In this document: positions 1 through 6,942 of the stretch, piece after piece | Layout of the letters: every line of letters starts with the position of its first letter | How positions within the stretch are numbered: the stretch's first letter is position 1 | NCBI GenBank assembly: GCA_022545645.1 | Contig: JACZQQ010000069.1 | Coordinates: 1-11,147 of the forward strand | Source of the DNA: Acidobacteriota bacterium | Lineage (GTDB): Bacteria > Acidobacteriota > UBA6911 > RPQK01 > JADFOI01 | Length of the DNA: 11,147 nt | Direction: 5' to 3' | Position numbers and translations under genes: made by a program | Notes under the pieces: model-generated | The model's input: only the letters and a program-made list of their open reading frames with translations | Told to the model about the DNA's origin: nothing | Databases searched by the model: none

Positions 1-41
1 CCGCTAAGTGGCCTCCCCTAATTTCTATCACAACCTTTCCA

Positions 42-1442
42 TTAAGTCGTAGCGGGTGGGATATTCTGATTGAGGTGGAAGAAATTCGAGGGGTCATGCT
101 TCGTTTTCAAGGCCACCAACCGTTCGTAGTTGGGCCCATAAGCCTCCCGTATCCGCTGGTCACCCTCTTCCAGGTAATCCTCCAGGGCATTCACGTACAC
201 CGCCTGTTCGACAAACGGCAGCATTTCCTGCCAGCATTCCTGCGCCCACCGCTTCATCTTTTCGATGTCGGCTGGTTCTTCCGTTGCTGGATGGACGCCA
301 AACACGTAGTGTTCATAACGATGTGGGAAAGCCGTATCGCTCTCAGGAACGCGGCTGGCAGCGCCATGCAGTCGTTGGAAGTAGATGCAAGACAGCGGCG
401 TGGGCATGGCCCGGGCATACTCCACGAGGGTTTCAATCGCCTCGTCGCTCAGATCGCAGATGTTGCTCGATTTGTTGTAATAAAGGCGTCCGGGTGCCCA
501 AGCCTCGTCGAACAAGGTCTGCATCTGAACGTAGGACCGGGGCTCGATGAGGTCAGCCAGAGGAGAGGAAAAAGTCCTGAGTGGCTTCAGCGCCTTTTCA
601 GCTTCGTCGAGCGGCCCAGAGTAGCAAGCTGCGACTGCGACCGCGGGACTCCCGTCCGGGGTAGCCAAAAGGAGACCAATGGTGGACAGCTGATCCGGTG
701 CTGTGCTCGAGAACTCGTGGAAGAAGCGCAGAAATTTCCTTGCCTCGCTCAACGGGTATATCACCATTCCGCCTAGCACCGGTCCCACCGGGTGGAGCCG
801 GTACTCGAAGGACGTGACAATCCCCAAATTGGCCCCGGCGCCCCGCATACCCCAGAAAAGATCCGTGTTTTCCTCGGTGTTCGCGGTGACCAGCCGGCCA
901 TCGGCCGTAACGACATCTACCGCGAGCAAGTTGTCGCAGGCGAGGCCAAACTTTCCCCCTAGCCACCCGTTGCCACCGCCAAGGGTCAGGCCTGCAATCC
1001 CGGTGTCGGTGTTTACCCCGAGCGTGGTGGCCAAGCCGAAAGCCTGTGTCTCATGATCGAACTCACCCAGCTTCAGCCCGGCCTCAGCCCGCGCTGTCCG
1101 TCGCACCGGATCGACGCGGATGCCTTTCATGCACGACAAATCAATCATCAGGCCGTTGTCGCAGACCGACTTGCCCGCGTAGTTGTGCCCGCCACCACGT
1201 ACGGACACAAGTAGACCATGTTCTCGGGCAAACTGCACACACTGGATGACATCGGCTACCCCGGTGCAGCGCGCAATCAGCGCCGGATGCTTGTCAACCA
1301 TCCGGTTCCAAACCATCCGAGCTTCATCGTAGCCGTCGTCGCCTGGACGAAGTACTTCGCCTCGCAAGCTGGCCTGGAATTTTTCTATGCTGGCTTCCTC
1401 CAGGGTCGTTCCCGTCGAATTCATCACTGCTCGAGCGGTCAT
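42..1442 (-). CDS. FAD-linked oxidoreductase, berberine-bridge (BBE) type
   Basis: Predicted flavoenzyme of the FAD_binding_4/BBE superfamily, 466 aa from the start chosen here. Visible in order: a FAD-binding PCMH domain (about residues 50-220) with the RGGGHNYAG loop at 82-90, whose His86 matches the residue that carries 8-alpha-histidyl FAD in the family; a GLTLGGGNGW segment at 151-160; DLFWGMRGAGANLGIVT at 194-210; a substrate domain; and the C-terminal BBE motif with YGPNY, LKTKHDPSNFF and NQN near 440-462. The second FAD-linking Cys of bicovalent members is absent: that position reads GVNTDTGIAG. The frame is open 18 codons further upstream, but the ATG at 1442 has a good Shine-Dalgarno (AAGGAAG, 1449-1455), and the extra residues are unlike the family and lie inside marR. 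There is no signal peptide, so it is probably cytoplasmic. The substrate cannot be told; relatives oxidise sugars, alkaloids or antibiotic intermediates. It is probably co-transcribed with, and controlled by, the overlapping marR. Family call secure, function unknown. Confidence 0.93.
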   Translation of the reverse strand: MTARAVMNSTGTTLEEASIEKFQASLRGEVLRPGDDGYDEARMVWNRMVDKHPALIARCTGVADVIQCVQFAREHGLLVSVRGGGHNYAGKSVCDNGLMIDLSCMKGIRVDPVRRTARAEAGLKLGEFDHETQAFGLATTLGVNTDTGIAGLTLGGGNGWLGGKFGLACDNLLAVDVVTADGRLVTANTEENTDLFWGMRGAGANLGIVTSFEYRLHPVGPVLGGMVIYPLSEARKFLRFFHEFSSTAPDQLSTIGLLLATPDGSPAVAVAACYSGPLDEAEKALKPLRTFSSPLADLIEPRSYVQMQTLFDEAWAPGRLYYNKSSNICDLSDEAIETLVEYARAMPTPLSCIYFQRLHGAASRVPESDTAFPHRYEHYVFGVHPATEEPADIEKMKRWAQECWQEMLPFVEQAVYVNALEDYLEEGDQRIREAYGPNYERLVALKTKHDPSNFFHLNQNIPPATT

Positions 1443-1938
1443 GGTGCACTTCCTTTGCTTTTGAATGGAAAGAGTGGATTCTTTCCAGAAGATCAATCAG
1501 CTGTTTCAACTCTTTTGTCTTGAGCATCGAGAGACTCTTGTCATCCCACCCGTCGGTGGCCTGATCCAAAGGACTGAGGAGCTCAAGGCCCGGTTGCGTT
1601 ATTTTGCAAAAGACCTGTCGCCGATCACTGGTAGAGCGCTTTCTTTTTAACAAGCCGCGCTCCTCTAACTGATCGATGAATCGAGTAATACCGGGCGACT
1701 TCTCTATCAGGCGAGCAGCAATCTCTCGGGTTGGCAAGCCCTTTTGGCCTGCTCCACGCAGAATCCTCAGGACGTTGTATTGCTGTGGGGTAACGGTGCC
1801 CTGTTCGACCAGCGCGGCCCAACTCCTGCGTAAGACGTCACTCGTGATCAGGAGGCCTACAGCAGCTTCGGCGCTCAACGAGCGAAACGGCTTCTTTTGC
1901 TTGATTTCATTCTGGAAAAAGCTCTGTTCTCGTGACAT
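1324..1938 (-). CDS. MarR-family transcriptional regulator with over-long C-terminus
   Basis: Winged-helix repressor of the MarR family, expected to be a cytoplasmic dimer that senses a ligand or oxidant. The frame gives 204 aa. Residues about 20-163 look like a complete MarR protein: an N-terminal dimerisation helix, TPQQYNVLRILRG (50-62), the recognition region LPTREIAARLIEKSPGITRF (68-87), the wing RSTSDRRQVFCKIT (101-114), and C-terminal helices ending near HSFHSKAKE (156-163). Family members are usually about 140-165 aa. Residues 166-204 are read out of frame through the start of the oxidoreductase gene and end in an Arg/Ser-rich tail (ARRSTSSRRRRLR), unlike a folded domain. A frameshift or lost stop near residue 160 is likely, because TGA at 1439-1441 in another frame would give a 4-bp ATGA junction. 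The ATG at 1938 has no Shine-Dalgarno and sits at the predicted transcription start. The 25-bp dyad upstream implies autorepression, and the overlapping oxidoreductase is the obvious target. Confidence 0.9.
   Translation of the reverse strand: MSREQSFFQNEIKQKKPFRSLSAEAAVGLLITSDVLRRSWAALVEQGTVTPQQYNVLRILRGAGQKGLPTREIAARLIEKSPGITRFIDQLEERGLLKRKRSTSDRRQVFCKITQPGLELLSPLDQATDGWDDKSLSMLKTKELKQLIDLLERIHSFHSKAKEVHHDRSSSDEFDGNDPGGSQHRKIPGQLARRSTSSRRRRLR
1449..1455 (-). promoter_or_regulatory. Ribosome binding site that fixes the oxidoreductase start
   Basis: On the minus strand AAGGAAG ends six bases before the ATG at 1442. It is the strongest Shine-Dalgarno-like match near the 5' end of the oxidoreductase frame and supports this start over the in-frame ATG at 1496. 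It lies inside the marR coding frame, which suggests coupled translation of the two genes. Confidence 0.7.
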
Positions 1939-1945
1939 GAAATTT

Positions 1946-1974
1946 ATATTACGTGTAATTTAATTACATGTAAA
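1946..1974 (-). promoter_or_regulatory. Sigma70-like promoter of marR-oxidoreductase
   Basis: On the minus strand a TTTACA -35 box (1969-1974) and a TAATAT -10 box (1946-1951) are separated by exactly 17 bp. The predicted transcription start, about seven bases beyond the -10, falls near 1938-1939, at or one base before the marR ATG. A leaderless message is therefore expected, consistent with the missing Shine-Dalgarno. The operator dyad covers nearly all of this promoter. Confidence 0.6.
1949..1973. promoter_or_regulatory. Probable MarR operator, 25-bp dyad
   Basis: On the plus strand TTACGTGTAA (1949-1958) is followed by a TTTAA spacer and TTACATGTAA (1964-1973). The whole is an inverted repeat centred at 1961 with one mismatched pair. 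Each 10-bp half is itself a palindrome or nearly so, and the half-sites are 15 bp apart centre to centre. This size and AT-rich symmetry fit MarR dimer sites. It overlaps the marR -35 box, spacer and part of the -10, so binding would block marR transcription. It could also affect divergent mgtE, whose candidate -35 lies 17 bp away. Assignment to this MarR is inferred from position. Confidence 0.75.
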
Positions 1975-1990
1975 ATAAATGATCCATCCG

Positions 1991-2019
1991 TAGGCAACAT
2001 CACCTCTATTTGCTACAGT
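1991..2019 (+). promoter_or_regulatory. Candidate promoter of the mgtE operon
   Basis: TAGGCA (1991-1996, 4 of 6 to the -35 consensus) and TACAGT (2014-2019, 4 of 6 to the -10) are 17 bp apart, with an upstream TGC that makes an extended -10. The start would fall near 2026, next to the mgtE ATG at 2027, which has no Shine-Dalgarno. The boxes are weak, so this is tentative. Confidence 0.35.
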
Positions 2020-2026
2020 TGCCATC

Positions 2027-3391
2027 ATGCGTACTCAAGTGGATGTGACCAGCAAATCGGTTCGAGATCTGCTCGAACGAAGTGAAGAGCACCGCCTTGT
2101 CGATGTTCTGGGCAATCTGCGTCCGGGTGATATTTCCAGCATCATGATGGAACTCAATGAGAAAGAGCAAAGCTCTGTTTTTTCCATTCTGGTGCAACAC
2201 GACCGGAGGTTGGCGGCTGAAACACTCAAGGTCCTCGGAGTGGAGCCGGGTCTGGATCTTTTGAATCAAATCTCCAGCGAGGAGATCAGCAAGGTCCTCC
2301 AGGAATTGGAGACCGATTCAGCCACCGTCTTCGTTTCGGCCCTGCCCGAGGAGAACGCCCAGGAAGTTCTGGAGCAAATGGACGTGGAGGAGTCCGCGGA
2401 AGTTCAGCACCTCCTCCAATATGAAGAGGACACCGCCGGGCGCATCATGACGCCCAGTGTGTTTGCTCTTTTTGAGGACCTCTCCGTCAGCGAAGCCATC
2501 CATACCATTCAGACCGCCAAGGAACTGGAGGTGATTTTCTACCTGTACGTTGTCGATGAGCGAAATCACCTGGTCGGTGTGGTTTCGGTGCGTGAGCTTC
2601 TGATCGCTCCACCCAGCACGCCCCTCAAGAAGATCATGACCACCGATGTCATTTCCGTGGCCACCGAAACGGATCAGGAAGAGGTGGCCCGCGAGGTGGC
2701 TCTCTACGATCTGCTGGCCATTCCGGTGGTGGATCAGGAGAACAAGCTGGTGGGGGTGGTTACGGTGGATGACGTCATCGACGTCATCAAGGAGGAAGCG
2801 TCGGAAGATATCTTCTATCTGGCCGGCGTTGAGGGCCACGATCATCTCCATACTCCTCCTATGACCTCTGTGAGGAGACGACTTCCCTGGCTGGTGGTGA
2901 ACCTGGGGACCGCGATGTTAGCGGCCACCGTTGTGGCTTACTATGAACCAACCATCGCCCAGTTTTCCTTTCTGGCCGTGTTTTTGCCCGTGGTTGCCGG
3001 TATGGGCGGGAACTCCGGAACCCAAACCCTGACGGTGATTGTCAGAGGGCTGGCTTTGGGAGAAATCAGTTGGGAAAGTGGCAAATCGATCCTCTCGAAA
3101 GAGATTGTGGTGGGTCTGAACAACGGCATTATTACCGGCATTTTGGCCGGCCTTGTGGCCTACCTCTGGAAGGGCAGTTATGTGCTGGGCATGGTCCTTG
3201 GTGGAGCCATGATCATTAACGTGGCCCTAGCCGGGGTGGTGGCGACTCTGGTCCCGCTAATCTTAAGAAGGATGAATGTCGATCCCGCCATCGCTTCCGG
3301 TATTTTCGTGACCACGTTTACCGATGCGGTGGGATTTCTCTCTTTCTTGGGACTGGCTACCTATTTCCTCCAGTATCTTCCCGTCTCATGA
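2027..3391 (+). CDS. mgtE: Magnesium channel/transporter MgtE
   Basis: Mg2+-selective inner-membrane channel of the MgtE family, 454 aa, close to the 450 aa of the Thermus protein. Domain order is complete. An N-terminal helical Mg-sensing domain covers about 1-135. Two CBS domains follow: one beginning at GRIMTP (138-143) and running to about 195, the other from KIMTTDVISV (202-211) to about 258. After a plug-helix linker come five membrane segments (about 286-305, 312-341, 361-382, 386-413, 421-450). The family signature PVVAGMGGNSGTQT lies at 321-334 (NSGTQT 329-334). The acidic residue in TTFTDAVGF (Asp433) matches the TM5 Asp that sets Mg2+ selectivity in the Thermus channel. The acidic N and CBS domains should gate the pore by cytoplasmic Mg2+. 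Its stop overlaps the recO start by four bases (ATGA). No M-box riboswitch can fit in the 88-bp upstream gap. It diverges from marR. Confidence 0.97.
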   Translation: MRTQVDVTSKSVRDLLERSEEHRLVDVLGNLRPGDISSIMMELNEKEQSSVFSILVQHDRRLAAETLKVLGVEPGLDLLNQISSEEISKVLQELETDSATVFVSALPEENAQEVLEQMDVEESAEVQHLLQYEEDTAGRIMTPSVFALFEDLSVSEAIHTIQTAKELEVIFYLYVVDERNHLVGVVSVRELLIAPPSTPLKKIMTTDVISVATETDQEEVAREVALYDLLAIPVVDQENKLVGVVTVDDVIDVIKEEASEDIFYLAGVEGHDHLHTPPMTSVRRRLPWLVVNLGTAMLAATVVAYYEPTIAQFSFLAVFLPVVAGMGGNSGTQTLTVIVRGLALGEISWESGKSILSKEIVVGLNNGIITGILAGLVAYLWKGSYVLGMVLGGAMIINVALAGVVATLVPLILRRMNVDPAIASGIFVTTFTDAVGFLSFLGLATYFLQYLPVS

Positions 3392-4029
3392 GTGGGTACC
3401 AGTCCGAGGCTTTGACCCTCAGGACTTATCCTTATGCCGAATCCCATAAGATTGCTGTTTTCCTCACCCGGAACTTTGGAAAGGTTCGAGGGGTCGCCTA
3501 TGGAGCTCAAAAAGCAAAAGGCCGGTTCAGCGGTGCTCTGGAGCCCCTGACCCACGTGCGATTGACCTTTTCCCGGAAAGAAAATCAGGAATTGGCATCG
3601 CTTAAAAATTGTGAGATTTTGCAGGTATTTCCAGCCTATCAGTTGAGCTTGGAAGTGAACCTCCACTTCAGCTATTTTGCCGAGCTGCTGGTGGAATTCT
3701 CAAGAGAAGAGGAAGAGAGCGAATTGCTCTTTCGTCTGAGCCTGGCCGTTCTGGAAGCGACTCAAAAGATATCCATCGATCGGGTGGCCCGCTATTTTGA
3801 ACTCTGGCTTTTGAAACTGGAAGGCGTCTTACCCTCACTTGAGGCAAAACTTCCCTCTACGTTGGCCGAGAAGGTATACGCTATGATGAAAATTCCTGCA
3901 GCGGAACTGGATACGGTTCAGCTTTCAGGGGAGGAAAATCGGAGATTAGAAAGTCTGAGCAGTCAGTTGATAGAATACCACCTGGAAAAACGGTTGAAGA
4001 CGAAAAAAATGCTCAAGGAGCTCTTGTAA
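3388..4029 (+). CDS. recO: DNA repair protein RecO, short form without zinc finger
   Basis: RecO loads RecA onto SSB-coated single-stranded DNA with RecR (RecFOR pathway). At 213 aa it is shorter than the usual roughly 240. The N-terminal OB fold is recognisable: SEALTLRTYPYAESHKIAVF (6-25), then FGKVRGVAYGAQKAKGRFSG (30-49) and LEPLTHVRLTF (51-61). A helical domain follows, including YFAELL (96-101) and the RYFELWLLKLEGVLPSLEA stretch (135-153). Where many RecO proteins then carry a four-Cys zinc site, this one has none; Cys75 is the only cysteine and about 25-30 residues are missing. The start is the ATG that overlaps the mgtE stop; no Shine-Dalgarno is visible, so translation is probably coupled to mgtE. 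Twelve bases separate it from glyQ. The recO-glyQ-glyS order is the same as in Bacillus subtilis, which strengthens the call. Confidence 0.92.
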   Translation: MSGYQSEALTLRTYPYAESHKIAVFLTRNFGKVRGVAYGAQKAKGRFSGALEPLTHVRLTFSRKENQELASLKNCEILQVFPAYQLSLEVNLHFSYFAELLVEFSREEEESELLFRLSLAVLEATQKISIDRVARYFELWLLKLEGVLPSLEAKLPSTLAEKVYAMMKIPAAELDTVQLSGEENRRLESLSSQLIEYHLEKRLKTKKMLKELL

Positions 4030-4041
4030 GGACCGCCTAGG

Positions 4042-4911
4042 ATGAAGACGTTTCAGGAGATTACTCACAATTTACTGGAGTACTGGATGCACTACGGATG
4101 TATCATTCAGCAGCCCTACGATGTTGAGGTGGGGGCGGGGACGATGCATCCGGAGACCTTCTTTCGGGTTTTGGGATCGCAACCTTACAAGGTCGCCTAC
4201 GTTCAGCCTTCGCGCCGGCCTACGGATGGCCGGTATGGAGAAAATCCCAATCGGGTCTATCGTCACTATCAGCTCCAGGTGATCCTAAAGCCTTCTCCTG
4301 ATGATGTTCAGGACATCTATCTGGAGAGCTTGAGGAAGCTGGGAATTCCTCTGGAGCAGCACGATCTGCGCTTTGAAGAGGACAACTGGGAAGCCCCCAC
4401 GCTAGGGGCCTGGGGGATTGGCTGGCAAGTTCTCCTGGATGGAATGGAAATCACCCAGTTCACCTATTTCCAGCAGACGGGAGGGCTGGATCTCATGCCC
4501 ATCTCCGCGGAGCTCACTTATGGTCTGGAGCGGATTGCCACCTTTCTGGCCGACAAGGAAAGCGTTTTTGATCTGCCCTGGAACCGGGAACTGACCTATG
4601 GTCAGGTCAAGCAACGCGAAGAATTTGAGTTTTCGAAATACAGTTTTGAAGTTGCTGACACAGGATTGCTTTTTGAGCTGTTTGATCTTTACGAGAAGGA
4701 AAGTCTCCGTTGTTTGGAAGAGGACTGTGTCCTTCCCGCCTATGATTACTGCTTGAAGTGTTCTCACACCTTTAACCTGTTAGACAGTCGTGGAGCGATT
4801 AGTGTAACTCAGCGAGTTGGAATCATCGGTCGAGTGCGTTCCCTGGCTTTGAAGATCGCCAAGCAGTATGTCCAAGAGCGAGAAGAAAAAGAAGAACAAA
4901 TTTCTGTTTGA
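4042..4911 (+). CDS. glyQ: Glycyl-tRNA synthetase alpha subunit
   Basis: Catalytic class II alpha subunit of the bacterial alpha2beta2 glycyl-tRNA synthetase, which forms glycyl-adenylate and charges tRNA-Gly in the cytoplasm. It is 289 aa against about 300 in E. coli. Family blocks are very well kept: GCIIQQPYDVEVGAGTMHPE (19-38), the class II motif 2 region VQPSRRPTDGRYGENPNR (54-71), EDNWEAPTLGAWGIGWQV (113-130), LDGMEITQFTYFQQ (132-145) and motif 3 ELTYGLERIA (157-166). Near the C-terminus are CLKCSHTFNLLDSRGAISVT and a charged EREEKEEQ end. The start is the first ATG, 12 bases after recO, with AAGGA about nine bases upstream. The last 44 bases overlap glyS in another frame, so the two subunits are probably made by coupled translation in matching amounts. 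No T-box leader is possible in the short gap. Confidence 0.98.
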   Translation: MKTFQEITHNLLEYWMHYGCIIQQPYDVEVGAGTMHPETFFRVLGSQPYKVAYVQPSRRPTDGRYGENPNRVYRHYQLQVILKPSPDDVQDIYLESLRKLGIPLEQHDLRFEEDNWEAPTLGAWGIGWQVLLDGMEITQFTYFQQTGGLDLMPISAELTYGLERIATFLADKESVFDLPWNRELTYGQVKQREEFEFSKYSFEVADTGLLFELFDLYEKESLRCLEEDCVLPAYDYCLKCSHTFNLLDSRGAISVTQRVGIIGRVRSLALKIAKQYVQEREEKEEQISV

Positions 4912-6940
4912 ATTGGGTCTGGAGGAGATTCCGGCCGACATGATCTCCCCGGCTCTGGGGCAGATGTGTCAAGGCTTCGAAAAACGGCTCGAAGAGGCCT
5001 GCATCGACTATGGATCGATCAGGCCATTCGCCTCTCCTCGCCGCCTGGCTTTCCTGGTGGAGGACCTCCCCGATCACCAGCCTGAGCGAGAAGAAGTGGT
5101 CTTGGGTCCTTCCCAGTCCGTTGCCTACGACGAACAGAAGAAACCCACTCGGGCCGTGGAAGGTTTTGCCCGCAAGGGGGGTGTGGCGGTCGCGGATCTG
5201 GAGTTGATGGAAACCCCCAAAGGCAATTATGTGGGTTATCGAAAGAAAATCCCGGGCAAATCGCTATCCGAAGTCCTCCAGGAGGTTCTCCCCCAGGTCC
5301 TGACCTCGATCTCCTGGCCCAAGAATATGTACTGGCGGGAGAGCCGTTTTCGATTCATTCGCCCCCTTCGATGGTATCTTGCCCTTTTGAATGACGAGGT
5401 TCTTCCTTTTGAGTTCGAGGGCCTTAAGGCGGGCAACACGACACGGGGACACCGTTTCTTGGGGGCGCCTGACATCCAGGTGCTGCAAGTCGACGATTAC
5501 CTGGACCAGTTGCGGCAAAACTATGTCCTGGCCGATATCGAGGAAAGAAGAGCCAAGATCGCCGCTGAAATAGAAGAGGTGACTCCCAAGGGTCTTCACA
5601 TTTCTTCGGACCCTCATTTGCTGGAAACCGTGGTTCACCTCAACGAGTATCCCACCTTGATCTGTGGGAGCTTCAGTGAAGAGTTTCTGAAGCTTCCCCA
5701 GGAAGTCCTGACCACCGTGATGCGCCACCATCAAAAGTATTTCTCTGTGGTCAACGAGGAAGAAGAGATTCAATCCTATTTCTTGACGGTGATAAACACC
5801 AGTGGGGACCCGGAGGGAAAGATTCAAAAGGGGCATGAGAAGGTTTTGAGGGCCCGGCTCGAAGATTCCGCATTCTTTTGGAAGGCCGATCGGAAAAGAC
5901 GGCTGGAGGAAAGGGTGGAGGACCTGGACCTCATCCTCTTTCAGGAAAAACTGGGGACCTACCGGGCCAAAACGGAGCGTCTTCGGACCTTCTGCTCCGG
6001 ATTGTCAGAAGATCCCCATCTCGATACGGCGGCCCTGCTGTGCAAGACCGATCTCACCAGTGACATGGTGCGGGAATTCGCCGGACTTCAAGGAGTCATG
6101 GGCGGATTGTATGCCCGGGAGGATGGCTATCCCGAAGAAGTTTGGAAGGCCATTTACGAACACTACCAGCCGGTGTCTCTGGAAGATGCCTCTCCCTCGA
6201 CACCCTTGGGAGCCCTTCTGTCGATCGCCGACAAACTGGATACCGTTGTGGGTTGCTTTGCCATCGATATCGTCCCCACAGGCTCGAGCGATCCCTTTGC
6301 CTTGCGGCGACAGGCTCAAGGTCTGGTGAAAGTTCTGTTGGATCATCAGCTGGATTATTCCTTGAGCCATTTGGTGGAGTTGGCAGAGAAGAACTTCCCG
6401 GCGGAAACGAAGGACAAGGAGGTTCGTGAGCAGGTCCTGAATTTCCTGAAGGGGCGTGTGCGCTACATTTTCCAGGAGAAGGGAATCCCCTACGACGTCT
6501 TGAATGCGGTTCTGGCGGTGGAAATTCATGGGGTTTACGATGCCTACCAGAGGGCTCAGTCTCTAGCCGGAATCAGGACGGACAAGGATTTTGAGGCTTT
6601 GGCCATGGCCTACAAGAGGACCAAGAATATTCTCTCCAAGCAATCCATCGAGCTGTCAGCGGTCAGCCAGGAAAGTCTGATCGATCCTGAGGAGCGTGCC
6701 CTTTTCCGTGCCTATTCGGAAATCAAACCAAAGGTGGACAATAATCTCGAAAACGGTGATTATGTTGCTGCCCTGAAACAAATAGCGGGGTTGAGGAAGA
6801 CGGTGGATCAGTTTTTTGACAAAGTTTTGGTGATGACCGAGGAAAAGAAGTTGCGTCAAAATCGTTTGCGCCTATTGCATGATATTTCACAGCTCTTCTT
6901 GAGAATTGCGGACATCTCGGAAATTGTGCAGGAGAATTAA
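4868..6940 (+). CDS. glyS: Glycyl-tRNA synthetase beta subunit
   Basis: Beta subunit of alpha2beta2 glycyl-tRNA synthetase, 690 aa, essentially the E. coli length. It recognises tRNA-Gly and is needed for activity of the alpha subunit. Conserved stretches include FLFELGLEEIPADM (12-25), SPRRLAFLVEDLP (56-68), SISWPKNMYW (147-156), FRFIRPLRWY (161-170), the MRHHQKYFSVV segment, SIADKLDTVVG (452-462) and DPFALRRQA (475-483). The C-terminal third fits the DALR anticodon-binding region and ends RIADISEIVQEN. The chosen ATG lies 44 bases inside glyQ and gives a Lys-rich lead (SEKKKKNKF) before the conserved start of the fold. No later ATG precedes the conserved block, and no strong Shine-Dalgarno is seen, so coupling to glyQ is likely. 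The next gene starts two bases after the stop. Confidence 0.98.
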   Translation: MSKSEKKKKNKFLFELGLEEIPADMISPALGQMCQGFEKRLEEACIDYGSIRPFASPRRLAFLVEDLPDHQPEREEVVLGPSQSVAYDEQKKPTRAVEGFARKGGVAVADLELMETPKGNYVGYRKKIPGKSLSEVLQEVLPQVLTSISWPKNMYWRESRFRFIRPLRWYLALLNDEVLPFEFEGLKAGNTTRGHRFLGAPDIQVLQVDDYLDQLRQNYVLADIEERRAKIAAEIEEVTPKGLHISSDPHLLETVVHLNEYPTLICGSFSEEFLKLPQEVLTTVMRHHQKYFSVVNEEEEIQSYFLTVINTSGDPEGKIQKGHEKVLRARLEDSAFFWKADRKRRLEERVEDLDLILFQEKLGTYRAKTERLRTFCSGLSEDPHLDTAALLCKTDLTSDMVREFAGLQGVMGGLYAREDGYPEEVWKAIYEHYQPVSLEDASPSTPLGALLSIADKLDTVVGCFAIDIVPTGSSDPFALRRQAQGLVKVLLDHQLDYSLSHLVELAEKNFPAETKDKEVREQVLNFLKGRVRYIFQEKGIPYDVLNAVLAVEIHGVYDAYQRAQSLAGIRTDKDFEALAMAYKRTKNILSKQSIELSAVSQESLIDPEERALFRAYSEIKPKVDNNLENGDYVAALKQIAGLRKTVDQFFDKVLVMTEEKKLRQNRLRLLHDISQLFLRIADISEIVQEN
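6930..6934 (+). promoter_or_regulatory. Ribosome binding site of the inositol-phosphate synthase gene
   Basis: AGGAG lies eight bases before the ATG at 6943 and inside the last codons of glyS. It confirms the start and shows translation signals embedded in the preceding gene, as expected inside an operon. Confidence 0.7.
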
Positions 6941-6942
6941 GG

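Noticed and set aside
1..41. Terminator after the oxidoreductase gene
   Set aside because: The 41 bases at the left edge show no clear inverted repeat with a T run, and the sequence is cut off.
75..776. Long plus-strand open frame (233 codons) opposite the oxidoreductase gene
   Set aside because: It is antisense to a well-supported gene, has no family motif or Shine-Dalgarno, and its composition is that of a reverse-strand shadow.
1442..1496. Upstream ATG at 1496 as the oxidoreductase start
   Set aside because: The extra 18 residues do not resemble the family, and the ATG at 1442 has a well-placed AAGGAAG.
1939..2026. M-box Mg2+ riboswitch in front of mgtE
   Set aside because: The gap is only 88 bp and contains the marR promoter and operator; an M-box needs more room and no such fold is visible.
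2318..2851. Minus-strand 177-codon frame opposite mgtE
   Set aside because: It is a shadow of the CBS-domain coding region with no recognisable protein features.
4030..4041. Glycine T-box leader before glyQ
   Set aside because: Only 12 bases separate recO and glyQ, too short for any T-box.
5264..5836. Minus-strand 190-codon frame opposite glyS
   Set aside because: It is antisense to a highly conserved synthetase gene and has no independent support.
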